A DNA stretch of 64,000 bases, taken from contig JAWKLJ010000002.1 of the NCBI GenBank assembly GCA_041392805.1, positions 1,689,001 through 1,753,000 on the forward strand, written 5' to 3'. Below the pieces are notes generated by a model. That model was given only the letters and a program-made list of their open reading frames with translations. It had not been told where the DNA came from and searched no databases. Below are positions 43,694-52,003 of the stretch, one piece after another. Position 1 is the first letter of the stretch, and each line of letters opens with the position of its first letter. This stretch comes from Saprospiraceae bacterium (GTDB lineage: Bacteria; Bacteroidota; Bacteroidia; Chitinophagales; Saprospiraceae). The translations under genes and the position numbers were made by a program.

Positions 43694-43813
43694 TTCAATG
43701 GCAAATTCAAATTCAATGACAATGGCAATGACAATGGCAAATTCAATGGCAATGGCAAATTCAAATTCAAATTCAATGGCAATGGCAAATTCAAATTCAA
43801 ATTCAATGGCAAT
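43694..43813. repeat. Tandem hexanucleotide array (20 units)
   Basis: Exactly twenty 6-base units run from 43694 to 43813. Units are TTCAAT, GGCAAT, GGCAAA, TTCAAA and GACAAT. Units 9-13 and 14-18 are a perfect 30-bp tandem duplicate (43742-43771 and 43772-43801). The last two units open the second 175-bp repeat. Translated frames give Met-Ala/Asn-Ser runs, but no gene is supported here. Confidence 0.92.
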
Positions 43814-43976
43814 GCCTGCCGGAAACAACGATAAAAATATGGCATACCTAACGGCATGCTACGGGCTTTTTTACGCCTTTTTCTACCGATGGTCAATCCC
43901 TAAAGGGATTTTTTACGCCTTGCTCCGCTCGTGCACTTGCCACAACTCAAGCCAACCCTCCAATACCTCTACGTCC
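43802..43976. repeat. 175-bp direct repeat, copy 2
   Basis: Second copy of the 175-bp unit, offset by 477 bases, with one base changed at 43970. In this copy the opening hexamers are expanded into the 20-unit array, whereas copy 1 has only two. Confidence 0.9.
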
Positions 43977-44008
43977 AAACCACTCAACAGGATAACTACT
44001 GTTTCTCC

Positions 44009-44647
44009 TTAGTCCACGTTAGGCTGAGGAGTCATCCGCAAGTAAGGGCGAATTTCTTGATGTCCTTTGGGAAATTTACTAGGAATTTCCTCATTCGATA
44101 CAGAGGGCAAGATCACCACATCACCTCCATCAATCCAATCCGCAGGCGTAGCGACACTATGATAAGCAGTTAACTGTAAAGAATCAATCACGCGCAGAAT
44201 TTCCTGAAAATTACGTCCGGTAGATGGCGGATAAGTCAGGGTCAATTTCACCTTTTTGTCGGGGCCAATCACAAAAACGGTTCTTACTGTCGTTTTTTCT
44301 GTCACATTAGGATGAATCATGTCATATAATTCGGCTACTTCCCGATTTTCATCTGCGATGATAGGGAAGTTCATCGTTACATGTTGGGTATCTTCAATAT
44401 CCTTAACCCACTCCTGGTGAGAGTCGAGCGGGTCGACACTTATCGCAATTACTTTTACATTTCTTTTGGTAAAAGCGTCCATTAAAGCAGCAGTACGTCC
44501 CAATTCGGTGGTACATACGGGAGTGAAGTCGGCTGGATGTGAGAAAAACAATCCCCAACCGTTTCCCAGGTATTCATGAAAGTCAATTTCGCCTTCGGTG
44601 GTTTTTGCTTTAAAATTTGGAGCAATATCTCCTAGTCTGATGGCCAT
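44009..44647 (-). CDS. 1-Cys peroxiredoxin (Prx6/AhpC-TSA family)
   Basis: This 212-residue cytosolic peroxidase has the peroxiredoxin motif PADFTPVC with the peroxidatic Cys45; it is the only cysteine in the protein, so a 1-Cys mechanism is required. The C-terminal extension (about 140-212, TPADWIDGGDVVILPSV, KFPKG) is typical of the Prx6 subfamily. It reduces hydroperoxides using an external thiol or other donor. The gene lies downstream of metX on the same strand (66 bases), so it may be cotranscribed with the methionine genes; otherwise it is free-standing. Confidence 0.93.
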   Translation of the reverse strand: MAIRLGDIAPNFKAKTTEGEIDFHEYLGNGWGLFFSHPADFTPVCTTELGRTAALMDAFTKRNVKVIAISVDPLDSHQEWVKDIEDTQHVTMNFPIIADENREVAELYDMIHPNVTEKTTVRTVFVIGPDKKVKLTLTYPPSTGRNFQEILRVIDSLQLTAYHSVATPADWIDGGDVVILPSVSNEEIPSKFPKGHQEIRPYLRMTPQPNVD

Positions 44648-44713
44648 GTTAAAGAATTTATGGGTTTAAAAATATGCATTCATACCCCACAGGTACGGAA
44701 GATTTGACAAACG

Positions 44714-45814
44714 CTAAAATTCCTCTGTCCCTGGAAGCGCCACTGGATTAGTGACTAAACTGTCATTAACTGTATTCTTTTTATTATTGATAACTACACT
44801 TTCGGTAAGAAAAGGTTTTACCAAACCGCCAATTGATTCAAATTCTACCAAAAAGCCATCATGGCCATAGGAGCTGGTGATGACCTCTAGGCTAGCATTC
44901 GGAATGTGTTTGGCCAATAAAATTTGCTCTTCAATTGGAAACAAAATATCTGTGGTAATACCGATAATCAGTGCCTGTGCCTTTATTTTTTTTAGGGCAT
45001 TTTCTATTCCCCCTCTATGTCTGCCAACATTGTGGGAATCCATGGATCTACTCAAAGAAATATAAGAAAATACATTGAAGCGCTGATACAATTTTAAACC
45101 TTGATATTGTTGATAAGAACTAGCTCTGAAAGACTGTATTTTATCATCATGTTCTTCTGCCTGGGTTTGACTATAAGTCTTGTAATGCCGGTAAGATAAC
45201 ATAGCTATAGCCCTGGCTGCTTCTAAACCTTTTTGTCCACTTTTGGGGTCTTTTCTGTCAAGGCTCGGATCGGCAAAGATGGCCATGCGTTGCGCTTCGT
45301 TAAAGGCGATGCCCCAGGGCGAATGTTTGGCATTGGAGGCGAGGATGCAGATTTTTTCAAACAAATCAGGGTCAGTGATAGCCCATTCGAGTGCTTGTTG
45401 CCCACCCATGGAGCCTCCTGTTAAGAGTTTTATTTTCTGGATACCCAATTCCTTTTGCAATAACTGGTGAGCTTTCACCATATCTTTTATGGTAATCAAG
45501 GGGAATTGATCACCATATAATTCGCCAGTTTGCGGGTTGATAAAGGCCGGCCCGCTGCTGCCATAACAAGAACCCAGCATATTAGCGCAAACAATGAAGT
45601 AATGATCTGGATCATAAGGCTTTCCTTTGCCAACAAGTCCTTCCCACCAGTCTGCGGCGTCAGCATTAGCCGTGAGTGCATGACAAATCCAAATGACATT
45701 ATCCTTTTCAGGGTTTAATTGTCCATAGGTAAAATAAGCAATGGTTAATTCAGGCAATATTTCACCACTTTCTAGCACAAAAGGCGTCCTATACTGGAGT
45801 AATTTCTCTTTCAT
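44714..45814 (-). CDS. metX: Homoserine O-acetyltransferase
   Basis: This 366-residue alpha/beta-hydrolase fold enzyme is homoserine O-acetyltransferase, which activates homoserine with acetyl-CoA for homocysteine synthesis in the cytosol. The nucleophile elbow GGSMGGQQALEWA contains Ser135; the acid is in TTDILFP and the His in YGHDGFLVE. ICHALTANADAADWW and GSCYGSSGP are conserved family blocks. It lies 87 bases downstream of metY on the same strand and probably shares the SAM-riboswitch-controlled transcript. A function as homoserine O-succinyltransferase is possible by sequence alone but less likely with MetY next door. Confidence 0.93.
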   Translation of the reverse strand: MKEKLLQYRTPFVLESGEILPELTIAYFTYGQLNPEKDNVIWICHALTANADAADWWEGLVGKGKPYDPDHYFIVCANMLGSCYGSSGPAFINPQTGELYGDQFPLITIKDMVKAHQLLQKELGIQKIKLLTGGSMGGQQALEWAITDPDLFEKICILASNAKHSPWGIAFNEAQRMAIFADPSLDRKDPKSGQKGLEAARAIAMLSYRHYKTYSQTQAEEHDDKIQSFRASSYQQYQGLKLYQRFNVFSYISLSRSMDSHNVGRHRGGIENALKKIKAQALIIGITTDILFPIEEQILLAKHIPNASLEVITSSYGHDGFLVEFESIGGLVKPFLTESVVINNKKNTVNDSLVTNPVALPGTEEF

Positions 45815-45901
45815 AAAACAATACTGTGAGAAAAGCTATAGAAGGACGTAGCGTTGCCAATTGATGGACTGATAACGCCACGTCCATTCCTTTAATAACG
45901 A

Positions 45902-47224
45902 TTAGTTTAGTACAGGATTCGCCACTTCAATTTGCGCAAAAGCCTGTTCGAAATCAGCTTTGATATCATCGATGTGTTCGATCCCTACAGACACCCGAAG
46001 TTGAGATGGCAACACCCCTGCCGCCAATTGCTCCTGGTCGCTCAACTGCTGATGGGTGGTCGCGGATGGCTGAATGATCAAGGTCTTGGCATCTCCAACA
46101 TTGGCCAAATGACTCACTAATTTCAGACTATCCACCAATTTGGTTGCATTTTCTTTCGGGCCGCGGACGGTAAAGGATAACACGCCACCAAAACCGTTCT
46201 TGAGGTATTTTTTAGCGTTGGCATGTTGGGGATGATCTTCCAATCCCGCATAGGTAACCGAATCCACTTTAGGATGGCTTTTTAGCCATTTAGCCAATGC
46301 CAGCGCATTGTCCACCGTGCGTTGTACCCTAAGGGAAAGCGTTTCAATACCCTGAAGTAACAAAAACGCATTAAAGGGTGAAATGGCCGGACCAAAATCG
46401 CGGAGGCCTTCTACCCTGGCCCGAATGGCAAAGGCAATGTTTCCGAAGGGGCCATTGCTGCCAAAAATATCCCAGAATACCATCCCGTGGTAACCTTCTG
46501 ATGGTTCGGTAAATTGTGGGAATTTCCCATTGCCCCAGTTGAATTTGCCACTATCGACAATCACCCCACCGATGGAGGTGCCATGCCCGCCAATCCATTT
46601 GGTCGCTGACTGTACCACCACACTGGCGCCCCATTCGATCGGCCGGCAAAGAAAACCGCCTGCACCAAAGGTGTTGTCTACAATGACCGGAATATCGTGT
46701 TTGTTGGCAACCGCTACAATACCCTCAAAATCAGGGACAGAGAAGCTGGGATTTCCGATGGTCTCAAAATAAAGTGCTTTGGTATTTTCATCAATTAAAT
46801 CTTCGTAAGCTGAAGGTTCTTCCCCTTTGGTAAACCTTACCTCAATCCCCAATCGCTTGAAAGCCACTTTAAACTGGTTATAAGTACCACCATACAAATT
46901 GGAGGATGAAACAAAGTTATCGCCTGCTTGCAGGATATTATTCAGGGCCAAAAACTGAGCCGCCTGGCCTGAACTGGTAGCCAAAGCAGCAACGCCACCT
47001 TCCAGGGCAGCTATTCTTTTTTCAAAGGTATCAGTGGTCGGATTCATGATCCGGGTATAGATATTGCCAAATTCCCTTAAAGCAAAAAGGTTGGCACCAT
47101 GTTCGGAATCCTTGAAGGTATAAGAGGTGGTTTGATAAATAGGCACTGCTCTGGATCGGGTGGTTCCTTCTACCTCCTCCTGGCCTGCATGTAATTGTAG
47201 GGTTTCAAATTTTAAATTAGACAT
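45902..47224 (-). CDS. metY: O-acetylhomoserine sulfhydrylase
   Basis: This 440-residue cytosolic PLP enzyme of the Cys/Met metabolism family is O-acetylhomoserine aminocarboxypropyltransferase: it makes homocysteine from O-acetylhomoserine and sulfide. The N-terminus FETLQLHAGQ, the YTRIMNPT block, ATSSGQAAQFLAL, and the PLP lysine in SATKWIGGHG (Lys209) are diagnostic, and the length matches MetY rather than the shorter MetB/MetC group. It precedes metX on the same strand and is itself preceded by a SAM riboswitch in a roughly 360-base leader. Expression should fall when SAM is plentiful. Confidence 0.94.
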   Translation of the reverse strand: MSNLKFETLQLHAGQEEVEGTTRSRAVPIYQTTSYTFKDSEHGANLFALREFGNIYTRIMNPTTDTFEKRIAALEGGVAALATSSGQAAQFLALNNILQAGDNFVSSSNLYGGTYNQFKVAFKRLGIEVRFTKGEEPSAYEDLIDENTKALYFETIGNPSFSVPDFEGIVAVANKHDIPVIVDNTFGAGGFLCRPIEWGASVVVQSATKWIGGHGTSIGGVIVDSGKFNWGNGKFPQFTEPSEGYHGMVFWDIFGSNGPFGNIAFAIRARVEGLRDFGPAISPFNAFLLLQGIETLSLRVQRTVDNALALAKWLKSHPKVDSVTYAGLEDHPQHANAKKYLKNGFGGVLSFTVRGPKENATKLVDSLKLVSHLANVGDAKTLIIQPSATTHQQLSDQEQLAAGVLPSQLRVSVGIEHIDDIKADFEQAFAQIEVANPVLN

Positions 47225-47500
47225 TGTTTCAAGTTTTATTAAGTCATGTAATGATATAAGTCTATTAGGATAAATGGCCGCACCTCAACCTGTTCGTCTT
47301 AAGTTTAAGCCAGTACGTGTATAAATGCCTGAGCTTTCTTAATCCGACGGTTAAGCCAAATTATCAACAACAACAACAGCTTCCAAGCAAAACCCTGGAA
47401 GGCCTGTGGCAACATATATGATTAGGAAAAAATGGTGAAAAAGGTAACCGTTTCATTTAATAGATTTTATAGGCCCAATATTCACTCTAATATAGAGGAA
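47225..47500 (-). promoter_or_regulatory. Long metY leader between riboswitch and start codon
   Basis: About 276 bases separate the 3' end of the riboswitch aptamer from the metY ATG. On the minus strand a CTTCCA...TGGAAG hairpin (around 47375-47400) and a small CTCTA/TAGAG hairpin near the aptamer end can be seen, but no strong rho-independent terminator. I cannot say whether control is at transcription or translation. Confidence 0.4.
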
Positions 47501-47586
47501 TAATTGGCGGGATTTGGCACCTTAGTCCTCAGCGGTAGGTTGCCAGGGTTTCGAAGAGCCCGTTCTCTCCACCCGTTCTTTATAAA
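47501..47586 (-). ncRNA. SAM-I (S-box type) riboswitch upstream of metY
   Basis: Read on the minus strand this region has the ordered conserved blocks of the SAM riboswitch: GGTGGAGAGAACGGG, then CTCTTCGAAACCCTGGCAACC, and, after a variable stem (CCGCTGAGG), AAGGTGCCAAATCC. The spacing and order fit the S-box aptamer, with GGGTGG at the 5' side and CCCGCC near the 3' side as possible closing stem. It lies 277 bases before metY, the expected kind of target. Part of the aptamer's outer stem is not clearly resolved by eye. Confidence 0.88.
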
Positions 47587-47744
47587 ATCATTCTTATCAA
47601 AGAAGTGATTTGTAAGTGTAAAAGTATTAGCAATTCCATTAAAAATCAAATTTTTCGCTATGACAATGACTAAAATTTTGTTAAAAACATAAAAAGCGTC
47701 AATTTCGCGCCCACTTAGTGCTTGAAAAAAAAAATAGATAGAAG

Positions 47745-48161
47745 ATGAAAATGGAATTAAGACGATTGGATACGGCCTATCACATGCAGGCCACAAATGA
47801 AGAGGGGCAAACAGTGGAAACAGATGGTTCCCCTTCCATTGGAGGAAGCAATAAAGGCATGCGCCCCATGCAGTTAATGTTAGTCGGATTAGGAAGTTGC
47901 AGTTCGATTGATATTATCCACCTGCTGACCAAACAGCGCCAGCCACTGGAGGATATTCAAATTAGCATTGATAGCCAGCGAGCGGAAGGGGAGATACCTT
48001 CTTTATTTACTGCCATTCAGATACATTATCGTTTGTACGGTGATTTGGACGAGAAAAAAGTAGAACGTGCCGTGACCCTTTCTATGGAAAAATTGTGTTC
48101 AGTAGCCAAAATCCTGGAGAAGACGGCCAAGATAACCTGGAGCTGGGAGATAATAGCATAG
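47745..48161 (+). CDS. OsmC family peroxiredoxin-like protein
   Basis: This 138-residue cytosolic protein belongs to the OsmC/Ohr family, thiol-dependent peroxidases for organic hydroperoxides. Two conserved Cys are present: Cys52 in GLGSCSSID and Cys118 in MEKLCSVAKIL, with the usual MRPMQLMLVGLGSC helix start. It is divergent from metY and is followed on the same strand by the MetZ-like gene (58 bases), so it is plausible that it protects or supports sulfur metabolism. A promoter-like TTG-N19-CAATTTCG lies at 47678-47707. The general YhfA/OsmC-like group is large, so its substrate is unknown. Confidence 0.88.
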   Translation: MKMELRRLDTAYHMQATNEEGQTVETDGSPSIGGSNKGMRPMQLMLVGLGSCSSIDIIHLLTKQRQPLEDIQISIDSQRAEGEIPSLFTAIQIHYRLYGDLDEKKVERAVTLSMEKLCSVAKILEKTAKITWSWEIIA

Positions 48162-48219
48162 ACCTGAGTACTGCTTTCTGCAACTATTTTTAAAGTCGAT
48201 TAACAGACAAAAGATAAAC

Positions 48220-49395
48220 ATGGCTGAAAAAACCAGACATTTCGAAACCAATGCCATTCGTCTTCAGCGAGAGCGAAGCCAATATAGAGAGCACAGTGTG
48301 CCGGTCTATATGACTTCAAGTTTTACCTTCTCGAGTGCTGAGGAGATGCGCGACACCTTTGCTGGAGAAGCTGAAGGTATCATCTATTCGCGCTACAGCA
48401 ATCCTAATACGGACGAGTTTATCCAAAAGGTTTGTGCCATGGAAGGGGCGGAGGCTGGTTTTGCTACCGCTTCGGGGATGGCTGCCGTTTTCGCAAGTTT
48501 GGCTGCTTTTTTGAAAATGGGCGACCATGTGTTGGCCTCCAGGGCGCTTTTTGGCTCAACCCATCAGGTACTAACCCAAATTTTGCCTAAATGGGGCATT
48601 ACGGCTACCTATGTTGACCCTTTAGATGTTGATAGCTGGCCAAGGCATATCCAGGAAAATACCCGGATGTTGGTCTTGGAAACGCCCTCTAACCCAGGTT
48701 TGACTTTGGTAGACCTTGAGAAAGCTGGAAAAATAGCGAAAGATCATCAGCTGTTGTTAAATGTTGATAATTGTTTTGCCACTCCTTTTTTGCAACGCCC
48801 CATCGACTATGGCGCTGACCTGGTTGTTCATTCCGGCACCAAATGGATGGATGGCCAAGGGCGTACCCTGGGTGGAGTCATCGTTGGCAAGCAGGAGCTG
48901 ATCGATGTGGTGCAGGGGTTTTGCCGCCACACAGGACCCGCTATGTCGCCCTTTAATGCCTGGATACTCTCCAAAAGCTTGGAAACCCTCAGTGTCAGAA
49001 TGGAGCGACACTGTCAGAATGCCCTGGCTCTGGCCCAAATGTTGGAAGAGCATCCTAAGGTTAATGCCGTTCGTTACCCTTTTTTGACCTCTCACCCCCA
49101 AGTAGCCCTTGCCAGGCGCCAAATGAAGCTTGGTGGCGGACTGGTTTCCTTTGAGATAAAAGGAGGTGTGGAGCAAAGTATGCAATTCCTGAATAAAATA
49201 AAACGCTGCTCCTTGTCCTCCAACCTGGGAGATACGCGTACCATTGTGACGCATCCTACCACGACAACACATTCAAAATTGTCGGAGGAGGAACGCCTCG
49301 CTGTTGGAATTACACCTGGCTTGATCCGGGTTTCGGTGGGCTTGGAGCATATTGCCGACATCAAGGAGGATATCTGGCAAGCACTAGAAGGATAA
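48220..49395 (+). CDS. MetZ-like trans-sulfuration/sulfhydrylase PLP enzyme
   Basis: This 391-residue PLP enzyme of the Cys/Met metabolism family resembles O-succinylhomoserine sulfhydrylase (MetZ). It has YSRYSNPNTDEF, FATASGMAAVFASLAA, a conserved ETPSNPG, NVDNCFATPFLQ, and the PLP lysine in HSGTKWMDGQGRTLGG (Lys208). MetB/MetC-type gamma-synthases and beta-lyases share these blocks; the arrangement HSGTKWMDGQGR and the length favour MetZ. It would offer a second route to homocysteine next to MetX-MetY, or act on another activated homoserine. It follows an OsmC-like gene on the same strand and was not seen to carry a riboswitch. Confidence 0.87.
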   Translation: MAEKTRHFETNAIRLQRERSQYREHSVPVYMTSSFTFSSAEEMRDTFAGEAEGIIYSRYSNPNTDEFIQKVCAMEGAEAGFATASGMAAVFASLAAFLKMGDHVLASRALFGSTHQVLTQILPKWGITATYVDPLDVDSWPRHIQENTRMLVLETPSNPGLTLVDLEKAGKIAKDHQLLLNVDNCFATPFLQRPIDYGADLVVHSGTKWMDGQGRTLGGVIVGKQELIDVVQGFCRHTGPAMSPFNAWILSKSLETLSVRMERHCQNALALAQMLEEHPKVNAVRYPFLTSHPQVALARRQMKLGGGLVSFEIKGGVEQSMQFLNKIKRCSLSSNLGDTRTIVTHPTTTTHSKLSEEERLAVGITPGLIRVSVGLEHIADIKEDIWQALEG

Positions 49396-49477
49396 TTAAT
49401 TTCCTTTTGGGCAATAAGCAATGTATCCAATTCGTATTGATTAGGAGAAAACGTGTGTTAAACTAATTAATCGCCTC

Positions 49478-50335
49478 ATGAAACATTTGGTGTTCCTATT
49501 ATTCTGCCTGCTAAGTACATCCTTAGGGGCGCAATTTACCTATTCAGGGGTGCTCCATCAAACAGAAGCGGAACTCTTATATTCTGACCAACAAAGTTGG
49601 GATTCCCTGCTCATTACGGAAGCAAAAATGTCGGAAAAAGGCTTTCGGCTTATGGATTTAGAAACGGCTAAAACAGAGGGTGACCGCTTCTTTTGGGGGA
49701 TATGGATTAAGAGTAACCTTGGACAAGTGATGAAAAAGCTGGATAGTTGGCCTGCCTTTATTGAAGAAAAAAGGGCTAAAGTAGAGGAAGGTTATGTGAT
49801 GAGCGAAGTGGAGGCTTATGCCTTGACAGAAGAAGAGCACCAGTTCATTGGGGTTTGGTACAAAGGCAGCGTACAACATAAGGTTTGGAATTTAGATTCC
49901 AAGGAGGGGATCTTGAAGAAAACGAGCGAAATGGCTGACCAACATTTTTACCTAGTTGACCTTGATGTCTATCAAACACCTTCAAATACGGTAAAATACA
50001 TTGCACTCTACCATGAGGGTGCCGTCAGCCAGAAAGCCTACCTCTCCATTGAAAGTGATTTAAAAGCTTTCAATACAGACCTATTGCAGCGGACAAAAAG
50101 CGGCTACCGAATCATTGATTTTGAGAAGTATACTGAAAATGAGGTGACCTATTATTTAGGGGTCTACCGCAAAGGAGATTATCCGGCCGTTTTGTTGAGG
50201 GACCTCGACCAGGATAGTTTCTTTGGACACCTCGATATGTCTGAACAAAACAAATTAAAGCTGGTGGATTTGGATATTGATACCAATGACATAACCGATA
50301 AAGCAACGGCTAAAGGCGATAAAGGTAAGGAATGA
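49478..50335 (+). CDS. Secreted repeat protein with BTRD1-like repeats
   Basis: This 285-residue exported protein has a signal peptide (about 1-18, LLSTSLGAQ). The mature part is built from about four to five similar units of about 51 residues, each carrying a GYRLxDLExY-type strand followed by a Phe/Tyr-rich strand ending GVWYKG or GIWIKS, at about 55-80, 105-130, 156-181, 209-233 and 260. This resembles the bacterial tandem repeat domain 1 (BTRD1) found in polyglycine hydrolases and esterase-like proteins; no catalytic domain accompanies the repeats here. A ligand-binding or structural role is likely. The C-terminal tail is Lys/Asp-rich. Function is unknown. Confidence 0.7.
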   Translation: MKHLVFLLFCLLSTSLGAQFTYSGVLHQTEAELLYSDQQSWDSLLITEAKMSEKGFRLMDLETAKTEGDRFFWGIWIKSNLGQVMKKLDSWPAFIEEKRAKVEEGYVMSEVEAYALTEEEHQFIGVWYKGSVQHKVWNLDSKEGILKKTSEMADQHFYLVDLDVYQTPSNTVKYIALYHEGAVSQKAYLSIESDLKAFNTDLLQRTKSGYRIIDFEKYTENEVTYYLGVYRKGDYPAVLLRDLDQDSFFGHLDMSEQNKLKLVDLDIDTNDITDKATAKGDKGKE

Positions 50336-50352
50336 GTTCCCGAAGGTAGTTC

Positions 50353-51786
50353 TCAACGCAGGAAATTTTGAAGAATATCTTTGAGCCAGCGTTCATGTGA
50401 AATTGGGTGTAGATTTTCAATTCTAGCATGCAGTAAAGCTATCTTAGCATCCAAGTCGCTTATCGTTTTTTTGTCTAACTGCTTATGAAGGCGAATAATT
50501 TGTTTGAGCACGCTGATACAATTCAATAATGATTGCCGTTCTAAGGTAGCCAATTCAGGCGATCGCATCCAGCGCAAACGCCAGTTGTCAAGTTCTTCTT
50601 CTAATTGAAGGAATTGTTGGGTTTGGTAAAGGAGTTGAAAATGCAAAAGCGCAGCTTTGGTGGCTAGCTCTGAAAGGTTAAAGTGGTGCTTGGTCAATAA
50701 GTCTGCGGCTTGTTCCAATTTTCCTTCTGCCTGATCGATCCTGGCACTTTGATAGATTAATAAATCCATGCGGTCATTTTCTGGCAATAAACCATGGTAG
50801 TCGGCAATAAATTGACGAACCCAGGAGTGCTTATTCAACTGTAGACCCAAGGTGACCAGGTCTTGAAATTGCTGTGGCGGAAGCTGTTGGTCAACGATCA
50901 ATAAGTCTTTTTCTAATTTTACTTTTTGTACTAAAAACAATTGATCTACAAACTCCCGGAATCCGGCCCGAAGTTGCAACCAGCAATACGCCTCGGCGTG
51001 TTTATAAAACCATTGTAACTCCTTTAGTGGAAATATGGCGAGGTGTTGCTCCAGCTTATCTATAAAATCATAATAATAAGCAGGTTCGTCCGGTTCGCTC
51101 CAGGCTTTGCAAAGCAACCAGTAGATAGATACTGCCGGAATTTTGGTATATGGATTATCCTCTTTTCCTAAAAGTGCCTCTAAATAACGGCTAAGGGCAT
51201 TTCCTTCCGTGTTATTATCTTGGCTAAAACTATCGCAAATTACGCTCAATCGCTTGATTAGGAATAAAATGTCTAGATGTTGTAATTGGGTTGTTAATAT
51301 GCCGTTTTCATCCTTCTCTGATTTTAGCGCCGCCGCTTCTTCTGCCAAATGAAAAGCCTGATTAAAGTAGTCGCTACTTCTTGTATTATTTTGATTGAGG
51401 TCTTCTACCGCCTGGTCGAATTGAATTTGAAAAACATTTTCCAGTTTTCGCTGACGCAATTGGCGCAATAGATACACCTGCTGTAGGTCTTTGTCGTTAT
51501 TCCACTCCTCAAAGGACAAAAAAGAGCGAATCATTTGATAAAGGCCCGACAGTTGCTTCCTAAAATAAGCATCATTATAAGGTTTACCCGGAAAAATAGA
51601 CTGAAAAAAAGCACGCTTTTTGAGCACTGTTCCAGAGAAGTGAGGGTAGTGTGGGATCAGCTTCTCCAGCAACTCCAATGCATTTTGGTTGGTATTGCAA
51701 TAAGAAGACTTGGCAAAGCGTCGAAGGCGTTCTAATTCTGTACGACTCAGCGCTCGCATTAGCTGTAGGGCTTTGCTGTTCAGCAT
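50353..51786 (-). CDS. Uncharacterised 477-residue helical protein, paralogue B
   Basis: This 477-residue protein is the apparent paralogue of the gene at 21039-22451. It shares the N-terminal pattern ALQLMRALSRTELERL, YPHFS, LKKRAFF, KQLSGLYQMIRSFL and LLRQLRQRKL, the same nearly all-helical composition, and TPR-like helix pairs toward the C-terminus. There is no signal peptide or membrane segment. A CAAATATA at 51809-51816, on this strand, matches the Bacteroidota -7 box exactly in inverted form and would place transcription start about 15-20 bases before the ATG, though a -33 TTG is not evident. Function unknown; proteins of this sort occur repeatedly in these genomes by my recollection, but without a name. 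Confidence 0.75.
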   Translation of the reverse strand: MLNSKALQLMRALSRTELERLRRFAKSSYCNTNQNALELLEKLIPHYPHFSGTVLKKRAFFQSIFPGKPYNDAYFRKQLSGLYQMIRSFLSFEEWNNDKDLQQVYLLRQLRQRKLENVFQIQFDQAVEDLNQNNTRSSDYFNQAFHLAEEAAALKSEKDENGILTTQLQHLDILFLIKRLSVICDSFSQDNNTEGNALSRYLEALLGKEDNPYTKIPAVSIYWLLCKAWSEPDEPAYYYDFIDKLEQHLAIFPLKELQWFYKHAEAYCWLQLRAGFREFVDQLFLVQKVKLEKDLLIVDQQLPPQQFQDLVTLGLQLNKHSWVRQFIADYHGLLPENDRMDLLIYQSARIDQAEGKLEQAADLLTKHHFNLSELATKAALLHFQLLYQTQQFLQLEEELDNWRLRWMRSPELATLERQSLLNCISVLKQIIRLHKQLDKKTISDLDAKIALLHARIENLHPISHERWLKDILQNFLR

Positions 51787-52003
51787 AGGTGCGAATGTAC
51801 TTGGTCGACAAATATAAACCCTTGATTTTGAAAAAGAAAAGAAATGGGGTATACAAAATGGTTTTCACCCATTTTTGTGCTAAAATCCAGCAGAAAGGCT
51901 TCGCGCTGGTCATCGGTCTTATGAAATGAGGAAAAGTGGATTTCACAAATGGCACAAAGGCCCAAGAAATTAATCAAGGGCCTCACTTCCTACCTGTAAA
52001 TCA

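Noticed and set aside
43694..43813. CRISPR array
   Set aside because: Units are 6 bases long with no spacers and no cas genes nearby.
43651..44012. Open frames on both strands through the hexamer array and 175-bp repeat (Met-Ala/Asn-Ser runs)
   Set aside because: The frames exist only because 6-base repeats keep phase in all frames; they share no coding features and overlap known repeats.
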